A DNA stretch of 17,487 nucleotides from Desulfobacterales bacterium HSG17 (GCA_030377945.1 JAUCGD010000056.1:1-17487); one strand, 5' to 3'; positions 1 to 7,016 are shown, numbered from the stretch's first letter. Translations and numbers: made by a program. Notes: generated by a model from the sequence alone, not told the origin.

Positions 1-206
1 AAAATATAAAATTCATTTAATGATTTAAATAGGAGTGATTACTTTGTCAAGAAGTTTATTAATTTATCTCGAAATTTACTATAAATATTGCCCAGAATCT
101 GTTCCTTGATTCTAAAATGACCAAAAATTGATTCTGGTATTAATAAAACTGATTTTGTGCTTTCATATCTGACAAAATTTGATTCATTTGGCTTTTTCAT
201 TTTTAA
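1..206. other. AT-rich left-edge intergenic region with short inverted repeats
   Basis: No gene is supported here. This is the 3' flank of the DAC-domain gene. An 8-bp perfect inverted repeat is visible (CCAGAATC at 92-99, GATTCTGG at 130-137), with a third copy of the core GATTCT at 108-113 that could form an alternative 6-bp hairpin with AGAATC at 94-99. No T-run follows on either strand, so it is not a convincing intrinsic terminator. The purpose of the repeats is unknown. Confidence 0.35.
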
Positions 207-1655
207 TTAAAATTGAGAAGGCTTGAAGCCTGTCACCCATTTTTCAAGTAACATAGGCTCTTTGTAAAGCAATGAAGGTTGCCATTGAGACCTGGTGTTC
301 AGGGCGAATCCGTTAACCATGATAGATACTCGATCATCAGACGAAACCACAATAACAATTATATTGTCATGCTGTTCTGTGAATCGCAGTGCTGAATTAA
401 AACGGGCACCACGTGCTCTATTCTCGCCTGGAATAAAATGACCGTCAAGAAGGCAGGCAAAACCATGTAGTTTTAAATCAACCCCAAGATGTATTGCACC
501 ATCCACCTTTGACAGAGATTTGCTCAATTCCAAATACTCATGATTTTTTAGATCAAGTGGTTGTTTAAGGGAATGACCGGAAATAAAAATGGGTTTTTTA
601 TTCAGATCTATTACAATGGTGCAGCCATGTCGTTGCCTTGCGGCCCTATGGACAATGCTGCTGACAATTTTAAATAAAGTAGTAGCAGCTAATGGCTCCA
701 TATTGGATTCAAGCAGTGCTTCTTCAAACTGCACAAGATTGGCTTTGCGGGTGGTTGATTTGAAACTGCCATCTGAAAAACTGCATACTTTATTATTATT
801 CAGTTTTAAAAAACCATGCTGACCTCTAAAATCAGCAGTGATAAAAAAACCGGGTTTATCCCCTCTTATAATGCCAATAACCCTTTTCTCATCAGACACC
901 AGTTCTCTATCCGAGTCTTCGACAGATTGGAGGAGTTTTCGGATATGCTTAATATCTTCCAGTGCCGGCTGCTCGGCTTTAGGAAACTCTGCTATAAAGT
1001 TCATCTTTGGAAGTGACCTGTTTTCAACAAAAATCAATTTGCCTTTTGGCCATGCCCCTTCTTCAGGAGTATTCGATATTTTTAGGACAGCTTCCAGAAT
1101 CGGATAAATCCTGACCCGGGTGTCCCATCCAATCAAAACATTCATTTCATCAATCAAATAGTCCCGGATAGCATGCGTAGAGTATTCTTTAAGAAAACTG
1201 CCTGAAATACCAGTGTACAGATCTTCTTCATTGGCAATATCATGTGATAGTCTCCAGACAGCTTGCTCTAACCACATTTCAGTAGGACCGATGGAGCACA
1301 TATTCGGATGATGTTCTGTAAACCACATTTGATAAACTACTGAACTTGAACGCCCCCCATAAGAGATCAGTCCACTTAACTGGAGGTTCTTTTCCGAAAT
1401 TAAATTGGTAAACTTTTTTTTGTCATAGATAATATTTGACTTTGTCCGCCACTCATCCGTATCTATAAATAATTCTTTGAATTTTGGTTCATGCCCTGCC
1501 AGAAGATTCAGCGGATCATAAATATGCATTGGATCATCCGGTTGAATAGCATAAATAACCGCTGTTCTGCTTGGGCCTGAAAACTGTGTCAGACCATCTC
1601 GCAAACCATCTAAAGTTTCTACTATACACCTGTGGGTAAAAGTACATTCATACAT
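207..1655 (-). CDS. DAC (DisA_N)-domain protein, putative diadenylate cyclase with N-terminal sensor-like region
   Basis: A 482-residue protein. The C-terminal part (about residues 320-460) looks like a diadenylate cyclase domain, the fold that condenses two ATP into cyclic di-AMP. It shows a DAC-like strand 'HGCTIVID' (343-350), the 'DGA' motif (385-387, in VDGAIHLGVD) and 'RGARFNSA' (415-422) where DisA and CdaA carry GTRHR(S/A)A, followed by the hydrophobic strand 'NIIVIVVSSDD' (431-441). The first 320 residues have no membrane segment or DNA-binding motif that I can see. They match my memory of cytosolic DAC proteins with an N-terminal 'DACNV' sensor region, but I cannot confirm this without a profile search. 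The catalytic RHR triplet reads R-F-N, so activity is uncertain. The ATG at 1655 lacks a strong ribosome binding site. The gene is divergent from the two-component pair. Confidence 0.75.
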   Translation of the reverse strand: MYECTFTHRCIVETLDGLRDGLTQFSGPSRTAVIYAIQPDDPMHIYDPLNLLAGHEPKFKELFIDTDEWRTKSNIIYDKKKFTNLISEKNLQLSGLISYGGRSSSVVYQMWFTEHHPNMCSIGPTEMWLEQAVWRLSHDIANEEDLYTGISGSFLKEYSTHAIRDYLIDEMNVLIGWDTRVRIYPILEAVLKISNTPEEGAWPKGKLIFVENRSLPKMNFIAEFPKAEQPALEDIKHIRKLLQSVEDSDRELVSDEKRVIGIIRGDKPGFFITADFRGQHGFLKLNNNKVCSFSDGSFKSTTRKANLVQFEEALLESNMEPLAATTLFKIVSSIVHRAARQRHGCTIVIDLNKKPIFISGHSLKQPLDLKNHEYLELSKSLSKVDGAIHLGVDLKLHGFACLLDGHFIPGENRARGARFNSALRFTEQHDNIIVIVVSSDDRVSIMVNGFALNTRSQWQPSLLYKEPMLLEKWVTGFKPSQF

Positions 1656-1866
1656 AAGTTTGCTCTATTCCATATTCCTGCATCTTAATCAAGAAAAAAA
1701 TGTCCGGAATAAAAATAACTTGTTTAAAATTAATTTGTTTTACACCAAAATATATTGTATGTTTAATTCCATTAGATTGTTCTGAGTACAAAAAAATTCT
1801 TCTTGTCATTAAATATCTTGAAAATACACAAAATATTTTAGACTACTCAATGTGGAGACATTTCTG
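1656..1866. promoter_or_regulatory. Divergent intergenic region between the DAC gene and the sensor kinase
   Basis: About 210 bp of AT-rich DNA that must carry promoters in both directions. A weak plus-strand candidate is TTGTTT (1735-1740) with TATGTT (1758-1763), 17 bp apart, which matches the sigma-70 consensus only partly. A small dyad TTGT-N7-ACAA lies near 1777-1791. Nothing here is strong enough to call a defined operator. Confidence 0.3.
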
Positions 1867-2988
1867 ATGGCTGAAAAACCTACATATGAAGAATTAGAAA
1901 AACGAATACAGAAATTAAAAAAATCTGAATCTGAATTTCAACGGGCAAAGAAAAAACTCCAGACAGAAGAGAAGGAACTCAGGTCTATATTGAACATTAA
2001 TCCAGACCTGATGATTGTTCTTGATGCCAAAGGCTGCTATCGGGACATCTTTACTGGTGATCCCAGCAAACTTATTTTACCGGTAAACCAACTGCTTGGC
2101 AAGTCTATCCACGAAGTAATGCCCCCAAAAGAGGCACAACCGATCCAGGATCTAATTGATCAAACTTTATCAACCAAAAAGTTTCAACAAAAAGAATACA
2201 CTCTTAATATTGAAGGAGACAAAAGGTGGTTTATCGGTCGATCAATTAAGATAATTTTCCAAAATTCTGAGTGCATCCTCTGGTTTGCCCGTGATATCAC
2301 CAGACAGAAACAGTCAGATGATCTTGTTAAGGACCTTTCACAAAAACTGATACAGGCCCAGGAACGTGAACGACAGATGCTTTCCTGTGAATTACACGAC
2401 AGTATTGCTCAAGATCTTTCAACACTCAAATTGTATTGCAGCAGGCTGTTTGACAATAAATGCTCCACAGAATCAGGCGCCAAAGGATCCCCGGCAGACG
2501 TGTCCAAACTCATAGATCAGACAATTACAACGGTCAGAGATTTGGCATATACTTTGAGGCCGCCCAGCCTGGAGCACCTGGGCCTTGTCCATGCCCTTAA
2601 AACGTTTTGTGAAGAATTTTCCGAAAAAACTAATATTATAGTTGATTTTCAAGTTGCTGGCATAAACGAGTCAATACTGAACTCTGATATTCAAATCAAT
2701 ATATACCGTCTTGTTACTGAAGGGTTGAGCAATGTCGGAAAACATGCAGTTGCTTCCAAAACGACAATAAGACTTGTGGGAGCACACCCTAATATCATCC
2801 TTCGAATAAAAGATAACGGTAAGGGATTTGATGTCAAGAAACGGGAAGATTCAATCACCAATGAAAAACGAATGGGGCTTAGCAGCATGAAAGAAAGGGT
2901 CAACCTGCTTCATGGCCATATGTCAATTCATTCTCAGCCAAATGAAGGTACTCAAATAGTAATTGAGCTGCCTTTAAAGGACAAGTAA
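1867..2988 (+). CDS. PAS-domain sensor histidine kinase (NarX/HisKA_3 type)
   Basis: A cytoplasmic sensor kinase that should autophosphorylate on His and pass phosphate to the response regulator 2 nt downstream. From the N-terminus: a coiled coil (about 1-38, 'PTYEELEKRIQKLKK'), a PAS domain (about 37-147, ending in 'FARDITRQK'), a HisKA_3 dimerisation domain with phospho-acceptor His177 in 'CELHDSIAQDL', and an HATPase_c domain with N-box Asn289 ('EGLSNVGKHA') and G1 box 'DNGKGF' (316-321). There is no transmembrane segment, so the signal is probably cytoplasmic and sensed by PAS; the ligand is unknown. I chose ATG 1867 (373 aa) over the in-frame GTG at 1852, because GGAGA at 1854-1858 sits 8 nt before the ATG. 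No heme or flavin ligand motif could be assigned by eye. Confidence 0.93.
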   Translation: MAEKPTYEELEKRIQKLKKSESEFQRAKKKLQTEEKELRSILNINPDLMIVLDAKGCYRDIFTGDPSKLILPVNQLLGKSIHEVMPPKEAQPIQDLIDQTLSTKKFQQKEYTLNIEGDKRWFIGRSIKIIFQNSECILWFARDITRQKQSDDLVKDLSQKLIQAQERERQMLSCELHDSIAQDLSTLKLYCSRLFDNKCSTESGAKGSPADVSKLIDQTITTVRDLAYTLRPPSLEHLGLVHALKTFCEEFSEKTNIIVDFQVAGINESILNSDIQINIYRLVTEGLSNVGKHAVASKTTIRLVGAHPNIILRIKDNGKGFDVKKREDSITNEKRMGLSSMKERVNLLHGHMSIHSQPNEGTQIVIELPLKDK

Positions 2989-2990
2989 AA

Positions 2991-3665
2991 ATGAATAAAA
3001 AACGTATTTTAATCATTGATGACCATCCTCTTTTCAGGGAAGGCATTAAAACCATCATACAGGGTGACAGCAGATATGAGGTAATTGGTGAAGCCGAAAA
3101 TGCAAACCAGGGGCTCAAATTAGCCAAAAAACTCAAGCCCGATCTTGCTGTAGTGGATATTTCCCTTCCAGATATAAGCGGTTTTGATCTTATCAGGGAT
3201 ATACAAAAATATGCCTCTGATATACCAATCCTGGTGTTGAGTATGCATTCCAATGTAGACTATATAGTAAAAGCCTTTCAGGCCGGTGCCAGTGGCTATC
3301 TTACCAAGGATTCTGCTTCAGATATGCTTATCAATGGAATTGAACACACCTTAAAAGGTAATTATTTTATGGACACTGCAGTATCCCAGCAGGTGGTAAA
3401 AAAACTGGCCCAATTACCGGATAAAAAGCCTGTTGCCATTGTTAAAGGCTATGATACTTTAACTCCCAGGGAACAAGAGATCATGGTTTTGGTATCCAGT
3501 GGAATGTCCTCCCAGAAAATTGCAGAAAAACTTTTTATCAGTCCAAAAACAGTTGAAAACCATCGTTCCAAAATAATGCGTAAACTTGATGTAAGCAGTA
3601 TCATTGAGCTGGCTCGCCATGCTGCCAAGATAGGCCTTATTGACCTTGAGCTCTGGAAAAAATGA
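2991..3665 (+). CDS. NarL/FixJ-family response regulator
   Basis: A 224-residue DNA-binding response regulator and almost certainly the partner of the preceding kinase: it starts 2 nt after the kinase stop, with an AAAGGA ribosome binding site inside the kinase 3' end. The receiver domain (1-120) has the acidic pair Asp10/Asp11, phospho-acceptor Asp56 ('AVVDISLP'), switch Ser84 and Lys106 ('YLTKDSA'). The C-terminal LuxR-type helix-turn-helix (about 155-215) begins 'LTPREQEIMVLVSSG' and includes 'ISPKTVENHRSKIMRKL'. All key residues are present. Target genes cannot be read from the sequence; the divergent DAC gene and the downstream small genes are the nearest candidates, which is inference only. 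Confidence 0.95.
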   Translation: MNKKRILIIDDHPLFREGIKTIIQGDSRYEVIGEAENANQGLKLAKKLKPDLAVVDISLPDISGFDLIRDIQKYASDIPILVLSMHSNVDYIVKAFQAGASGYLTKDSASDMLINGIEHTLKGNYFMDTAVSQQVVKKLAQLPDKKPVAIVKGYDTLTPREQEIMVLVSSGMSSQKIAEKLFISPKTVENHRSKIMRKLDVSSIIELARHAAKIGLIDLELWKK

Positions 3666-3689
3666 TAAAGTATCAGCCATGAATCTTCT

Positions 3690-3744
3690 GGGGGATCCCC
3701 CTATATCATCTTTGGGAGATTCTCCCGAACAGGAAATTTTCCTG
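3690..3744. repeat. Three consecutive short perfect palindromes
   Basis: Three perfect dyads lie side by side after the response regulator: GGGGGATCCCCC (3690-3701), GGGAGATTCTCCC (3714-3726, odd length, extendable by a T.G and two A-T pairs) and CAGGAAATTTTCCTG (3730-3744). In RNA each makes a 4-6 bp stem with a 3-4 nt loop. No T-run follows, so this is not a classical intrinsic terminator. It could be a composite 3' structure that stabilises or terminates the upstream mRNA, or a set of protein-binding dyads. The rest of the 3666-3895 gap shows no gene. Confidence 0.6.
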
Positions 3745-3895
3745 ATAAAAATAAGCCCTTTCACCTATTTACAATAAAAATCAAGTTCAGTAATAATCAT
3801 CAGTATTAAAAAATAAAAGAATCAAAGCTTGCAGTCTGTTTTTTCATATCGAGAATCAGGCAGCTCCATGGGCCAATGGCAATTTAAAAAACAAA

Positions 3896-4090
3896 ATGGC
3901 TGATGATAAAAAAAAATTTACCCGTGGTTATCCGGAATTAAAACATTTTATCCGGAGTATTCAGCGGATTGAAGGAAAGTATGATTGTTTTGCCAGGACG
4001 ATCACGAATTGTGATTGCCTGGACTGTCAATGGTACAGCTATTGTTTTAAGGAATTAAAAAAAACAGAAGAGAAAAACTATGAGCATTAA
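3896..4090 (+). CDS. Small cysteine-rich hypothetical protein (64 aa)
   Basis: I do not recognise this family. It is a soluble, charged 64-residue protein with Cys31 and a tight cluster Cys39, Cys41, Cys44, Cys50 ('NCDCLDCQWYSYC', C-x-C-x2-C-x5-C). Such spacing could bind zinc or an iron-sulfur cluster, but no known motif is matched. It has no signal peptide or membrane segment. The ATG is preceded by an A-rich stretch without a clear Shine-Dalgarno. Its stop overlaps the start of the next gene by 11 nt, which suggests translational coupling and supports it being real. Confidence 0.6.
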   Translation: MADDKKKFTRGYPELKHFIRSIQRIEGKYDCFARTITNCDCLDCQWYSYCFKELKKTEEKNYEH

Positions 4091-4352
4091 AAAACAGTAT
4101 CATAAAAATTACTCATGGGAGCAAGAAAACGTGTTATCAGAAAAAGAATATATAAAACGTTCGGTAATAGATCGAAGATCTCTTTTGGACAGGCGAATGT
4201 TCAATCGTGGCACTAAATATCAAGGCCCAGAGAGAAGGATGAGACAGGGCAGGAGGCAAGGCTGGGAAAGAAGATATGATTGGGAATCAATAGATCGCAT
4301 GACCAGCTTTTGCAAAAATTTTAAAATTCATCAACCATACAAATCGTTATGA
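4080..4352 (+). CDS. Small basic protein with (D/E)RR repeats
   Basis: A 90-residue protein of unknown function. Arg-Arg pairs recur with a six-residue period: DRR at 31-33 and 37-39, then ERR 51-53, GRR 57-59 and ERR 63-65, with 'GPERR' at the second block. Short proteins carrying 'GPERR..DRR' repeats are, as far as I recall, common and uncharacterised in Desulfobacterota and their relatives. The basic repeat could bind nucleic acid or an acidic partner; that is speculation. The ATG lies inside the 3' end of the Cys-rich gene with a purine-rich AGAAGAG upstream, so the two are probably translated together. Confidence 0.65.
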   Translation: MSIKKQYHKNYSWEQENVLSEKEYIKRSVIDRRSLLDRRMFNRGTKYQGPERRMRQGRRQGWERRYDWESIDRMTSFCKNFKIHQPYKSL

Positions 4353-4438
4353 TAGAATAGTTTAGCTTTTTGTAAGGCTTGATGTCCGGCCTATTTGTTC
4401 TGAAACGATATTTTCCGATAATATAGGGAGGTGTGATT

Positions 4439-4663
4439 ATGATAGGCTACTTGCCCAATAAAGACTTAATCTTTTTTAACCCTAGCAATTCAGGTGTAGT
4501 ATTTACCCATCCTGCAAAACGCTACATAACTGTAGAACAGCTTTTAAAAACACAAGAATGCCTGGTGCAAAAAACTACAAGTCCGGTAATTTATATTGAG
4601 GACAGAAGGGTCAATGCAAGACGAAAAAATGGCTATAAAAAAGCTTTCACACACGGAACATGA
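4439..4663 (+). CDS. Small hypothetical protein with basic DRR tail
   Basis: A 74-residue protein that I do not recognise. The N-terminal half is mixed ('MIGYLPNKDLIFFNPSNSG'); the C-terminal part holds 'IEDRRVNARRKNGYKK' (about 53-68), which recalls the DRR repeats of the protein just upstream. A strong ribosome binding site, GGGAGG (4426-4431), lies 7 nt before the ATG at 4439, so I prefer that start to the in-frame GTG at 4433, which would sit directly on the ribosome binding site. There is no signal peptide and no convincing membrane helix. Its own good ribosome binding site and the shared motif suggest it works with its neighbour, but no function can be assigned. Confidence 0.65.
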   Translation: MIGYLPNKDLIFFNPSNSGVVFTHPAKRYITVEQLLKTQECLVQKTTSPVIYIEDRRVNARRKNGYKKAFTHGT

Positions 4664-4715
4664 AGTGCTGAATGAAAAAAATGGAAAATGATTATCCATG
4701 ATGGAAAAATTGTTT

Positions 4716-4744
4716 ATAATTATTTTATATAAATAGTTGTTTTT
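4716..4744 (+). terminator. Weak AT-rich hairpin with T-run in the convergent gap
   Basis: AATTATTT (4718-4725), loop TATAT, AAATAGTT (4731-4738) form an 8-bp stem in RNA with one G.U pair, extendable by two pairs and followed by T residues to 4744. It lies between the plus-strand small genes and the minus-strand HAD gene, where a terminator is expected. The stem is almost all A-U, so stability is low and the call is tentative. Confidence 0.3.
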
Positions 4745-4762
4745 GATAACTTCTGAGTTCAG

Positions 4763-5392
4763 TTAATTCATATGTAAAATGCGTGCTATCTCATCCATTG
4801 AATCCACATTAAAATCTGCTTTCATATCAGAATTTTTAAATGCTGCAAATTTGACTTTCGCTCCTGCAGCAGCCTTGCAATCATATTCTGAATCACCAAT
4901 AAAAAGTATTTCTTCCGGGTTTAATTTCAATTTTCCCATTATGATTATTAACTGTTCAGGATCTGGTTTTGGATTTTTCACCATTGCTGATGTCATAACA
5001 ACATCAAAATATCCCTCAATATGATAATCTTTTAATATTTTTTCCATGGTATTAGTTCGATTGGTTGCAATACCAATTATATATCCATTGTCCTTTAAAG
5101 ACGTGAGAAGTTCTTCAAATCCCTTTTCCATGACCATATATTCAATAAATTTATGATATCCAATATTTTCCAGACAGGCAAATACCTCTGAGAGATCATT
5201 CATTTCTGAAAACAGATATTCAATGGCTGCTTTTACAGTCATCATGTGGACATTAATAAACTGCTTATCAGTTAACTGCGGTCTATTAAATTTTTCTAAT
5301 ACTTCATCATAGTATTTACGATTGGCAATGGCAGTGTCAAACATGACACCGTCACAATCAAATACAACTGCTTTGATTTTTGAAATATCCAT
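4763..5392 (-). CDS. HAD-superfamily phosphatase (phosphoglycolate phosphatase-like)
   Basis: A 209-residue haloacid-dehalogenase-fold hydrolase that should remove phosphate from a small metabolite through an aspartyl-phosphate. Motif I is 'VFDCDGVMFD' with nucleophile Asp12 and acid/base Asp14. A helical cap follows (about 18-90). Motif II ends at Thr110 in 'GIATNRT', motif III has Lys142 in 'KNPKPDP', and motif IV is 'IGDSEYD' with Asp167 and Asp171. The layout resembles Gph/PGMB-type enzymes with a C1 cap, but the substrate cannot be inferred. It is the last gene of the minus-strand series, 40 nt after the DUF1573 selenoprotein candidate. The ribosome binding site is poor. Confidence 0.9.
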   Translation of the reverse strand: MDISKIKAVVFDCDGVMFDTAIANRKYYDEVLEKFNRPQLTDKQFINVHMMTVKAAIEYLFSEMNDLSEVFACLENIGYHKFIEYMVMEKGFEELLTSLKDNGYIIGIATNRTNTMEKILKDYHIEGYFDVVMTSAMVKNPKPDPEQLIIIMGKLKLNPEEILFIGDSEYDCKAAAGAKVKFAAFKNSDMKADFNVDSMDEIARILHMN

Positions 5393-5432
5393 TATTAAAA
5401 CTCAAAATTAAAAATTAAAAATCTCCAGAAAA

Positions 5433-6146
5433 TCATGAACCGATTTTTTGTTTTTCGACAAATATTGCATAGACTCTTATAATAATTGATGGCTTGTACT
5501 TGGAATCAGTTTTAAGTGTCAGTACATCATGTAATTGACCTGGCTTATCTGAAACAATTTTTACTTTTACCTGCCATGATTTTTCATCGTCCTTTGGGGC
5601 AATAAGCCCGGCTTTTACCTGGGTACTATTTTTTTGTTTCACACCAAGAATTGAAAATTTATATTTTTCAAAAGGCGTTATCTTAATAATGGTTTCAAGA
5701 GTATCTCCTGGATTTCCTTGGAGATAAACAGATCTGGGCTCAATTGTAACAACATTTTCAACAGATCCAGTAACCGTTAGTTTAAATTTGCTTTTTTCAG
5801 GGTCATCGGTTTGAACTACAGTAGTCTTTTTCATGCTTCTTCCGCCATATCCTGCGGTTTTAAAACTAAGACTAATTTTCCCTTCCCCGCCCGGGGGAAT
5901 TTCCTTGTCAAAGGAGTGTCTGTCACAGCCTCAGGGAGGTTTAACATTTGTTATATGCAAAAGTGTGTCACCTGAATTTTTAATTATAAATTCATGGGAT
6001 ACATGACTGCCTTCAGGAATTGATTCAAAGTTAAAAACAGGGTTATCAACCACAACCCTTGCCTGTGCCATTGTCCCGGGTACAAATCCAGGTGCAAAAC
6101 CTGACAGAACAAACAAGACAGCAGTGATAATATTTATTTTTCTCAT
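5433..6146 (-). CDS. Secreted DUF1573 protein, probable selenoprotein (in-frame TGA = Sec72)
   Basis: Read through one TGA (5933-5931) the frame encodes 237 residues. Residues 1-29 form a signal peptide ('MRKINIITAVLFVLSG' to 'AQA'), so the mature protein should be exported. Residues 30-130 match the DUF1573 pattern: 'VFNFESIPEGSHVSHEFIIKN', 'LLHITNVKPP', then the TGA, then 'GCDRHSFDKEIPPGGEGKI' and 'QTDDP'. In the family this spot is Cys-Gly-Cys, so the TGA replaces exactly the first Cys and gives Sec72-Gly73-Cys74. The frame stays open for 165 codons after the TGA, and its first part matches the family. The C-terminal 110 residues look like a second beta-rich domain. A hairpin suited to a bacterial SECIS follows the TGA. 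The function of DUF1573 is unknown; a thiol or selenol redox role is inference. The alternative is a pseudogene with a Cys-to-stop mutation. No strong ribosome binding site precedes the ATG. Confidence 0.75.
5883..5933 (-). promoter_or_regulatory. Candidate bacterial SECIS region downstream of the UGA
   Basis: On the minus strand the TGA occupies 5933-5931. A perfect hairpin TCCTT-TGAC-AAGGA spans 5915-5902, so the apical loop starts 20 nt after the TGA and has G as its second base. This fits the general rule for bacterial SECIS elements: loop about 16-37 nt downstream with a G among the first two loop bases. A second, GC-rich hairpin TTCCCC-CGGGC-GGGGAA follows at 5899-5883. Both lie inside the coding sequence. 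The fit was judged by eye and no folding energy was computed. Confidence 0.55.
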
Positions 6147-6181
6147 GATATAAATTTTACCCTATATTAAATAATTTATAA

Positions 6182-7000
6182 TTACTCTTTCTTAAACAGG
6201 CTTTTTAATCCTTTAGTTGCAGATTCAACACTTTTTGAAGCAGAATCTACAGCTGTTTTAGCTGCCGCACCTCCTGTTTCAAGTCCAGCGCCGCCAAGAT
6301 CTTTTAAATTGCCAAGTTGTTTTAAACCATCATTAAAAACCTTAGTCACTGAATCTGCACTGATCTTGCTGTAAAGAGATGTGAAAATCTGTTCAAAAGC
6401 CTGGGCTGGTGTTGCACCATCTTTCTCTTTGCCAATATCTTTTAAATGAATATCCGGCAATGGTGCTGTTATCTCCTTGCCTGCAAGAGCTGCCATGGTC
6501 AGATGCACCTTTCCATCTTTTACAATTACATCATTGATAACTATTTTTTTACCTTGCTGTTCTTTATCAGCAGTAGTTTTCTTACTGGATGTATTCCCTG
6601 ATTTTGCACTTTTCTGGACATTTTTTAAAATGGTCTGAAAATTATCAGAGCCTGAAATCTTCTCATAGGTGATTTCCGGAGCAATGATTTCAATTTTATT
6701 TATAACAATTGGATTCTTTGTAATGGAACCCTCATCTATATCAACATATATAGAACCCACTTTCATTGCCTGGAGTGATTTAAATCCCTTGGGGTTTCCC
6801 AGCAAAAACTTTTTTATTGTTGCCTGGCCGGAAAAAATAGATATACTTACATCATCAACTTTAACATCAGTTTTTGTAATCTGGGGACCAACAGTATTAA
6901 CTGCCTTTTTAACGAGAGGTCCAAGATTAGATAAAGTAAAAAATGCAATACCTGCCACTAACACAACAATAACAACACCTGCGATTAATAATTTTTTCAT
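6182..7000 (-). CDS. Membrane-anchored AsmA-like protein
   Basis: A 272-residue protein with an uncleaved N-terminal membrane helix (about 4-22, 'LLIAGVVIVVLVAGIAFF') and the rest predicted outside the cytoplasm. Residues 40-115 carry the pattern of short AsmA/DUF748-like proteins: 'VSISIFSGQATIKKFLLGNPKGF', then 'VDIDEGSI', then 'VINKIEIIAPEITYEKI'. A Ser/Lys-rich linker (131-150) and a second similar beta stretch (153-190) follow, and the C-terminus is helical and Ala/Gly/Lys-rich. Large AsmA-family proteins act in envelope lipid transport or assembly; whether this short form does is unknown. The ribosome binding site AGAGGGAG is strong. It lies between pabC and the secreted DUF1573 gene, so envelope function may be shared with the latter. 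Confidence 0.7.
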   Translation of the reverse strand: MKKLLIAGVVIVVLVAGIAFFTLSNLGPLVKKAVNTVGPQITKTDVKVDDVSISIFSGQATIKKFLLGNPKGFKSLQAMKVGSIYVDIDEGSITKNPIVINKIEIIAPEITYEKISGSDNFQTILKNVQKSAKSGNTSSKKTTADKEQQGKKIVINDVIVKDGKVHLTMAALAGKEITAPLPDIHLKDIGKEKDGATPAQAFEQIFTSLYSKISADSVTKVFNDGLKQLGNLKDLGGAGLETGGAAAKTAVDSASKSVESATKGLKSLFKKE

Positions 7001-7016
7001 GTGTTAATCTCCCTCT

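Noticed and set aside
44..109. A 21-codon plus-strand frame starting with TTG after AGGAG
   Set aside because: Very short, non-ATG start, no recognisable sequence, and in an AT-rich flank.
3679..3777. A 32-codon plus-strand frame across the three palindromes ('MNLLGDPPISSLGDSPEQ')
   Set aside because: No ribosome binding site, and the translation simply mirrors the palindromes; not enough support for a gene.
5931..6146. Annotating the DUF1573 gene as two separate genes or a simple pseudogene
   Set aside because: Both parts are in the same frame with only one TGA, placed at the conserved Cys, and the 32 codons between the pieces are family-like. Selenocysteine readthrough explains this better, although a pseudogene remains possible.
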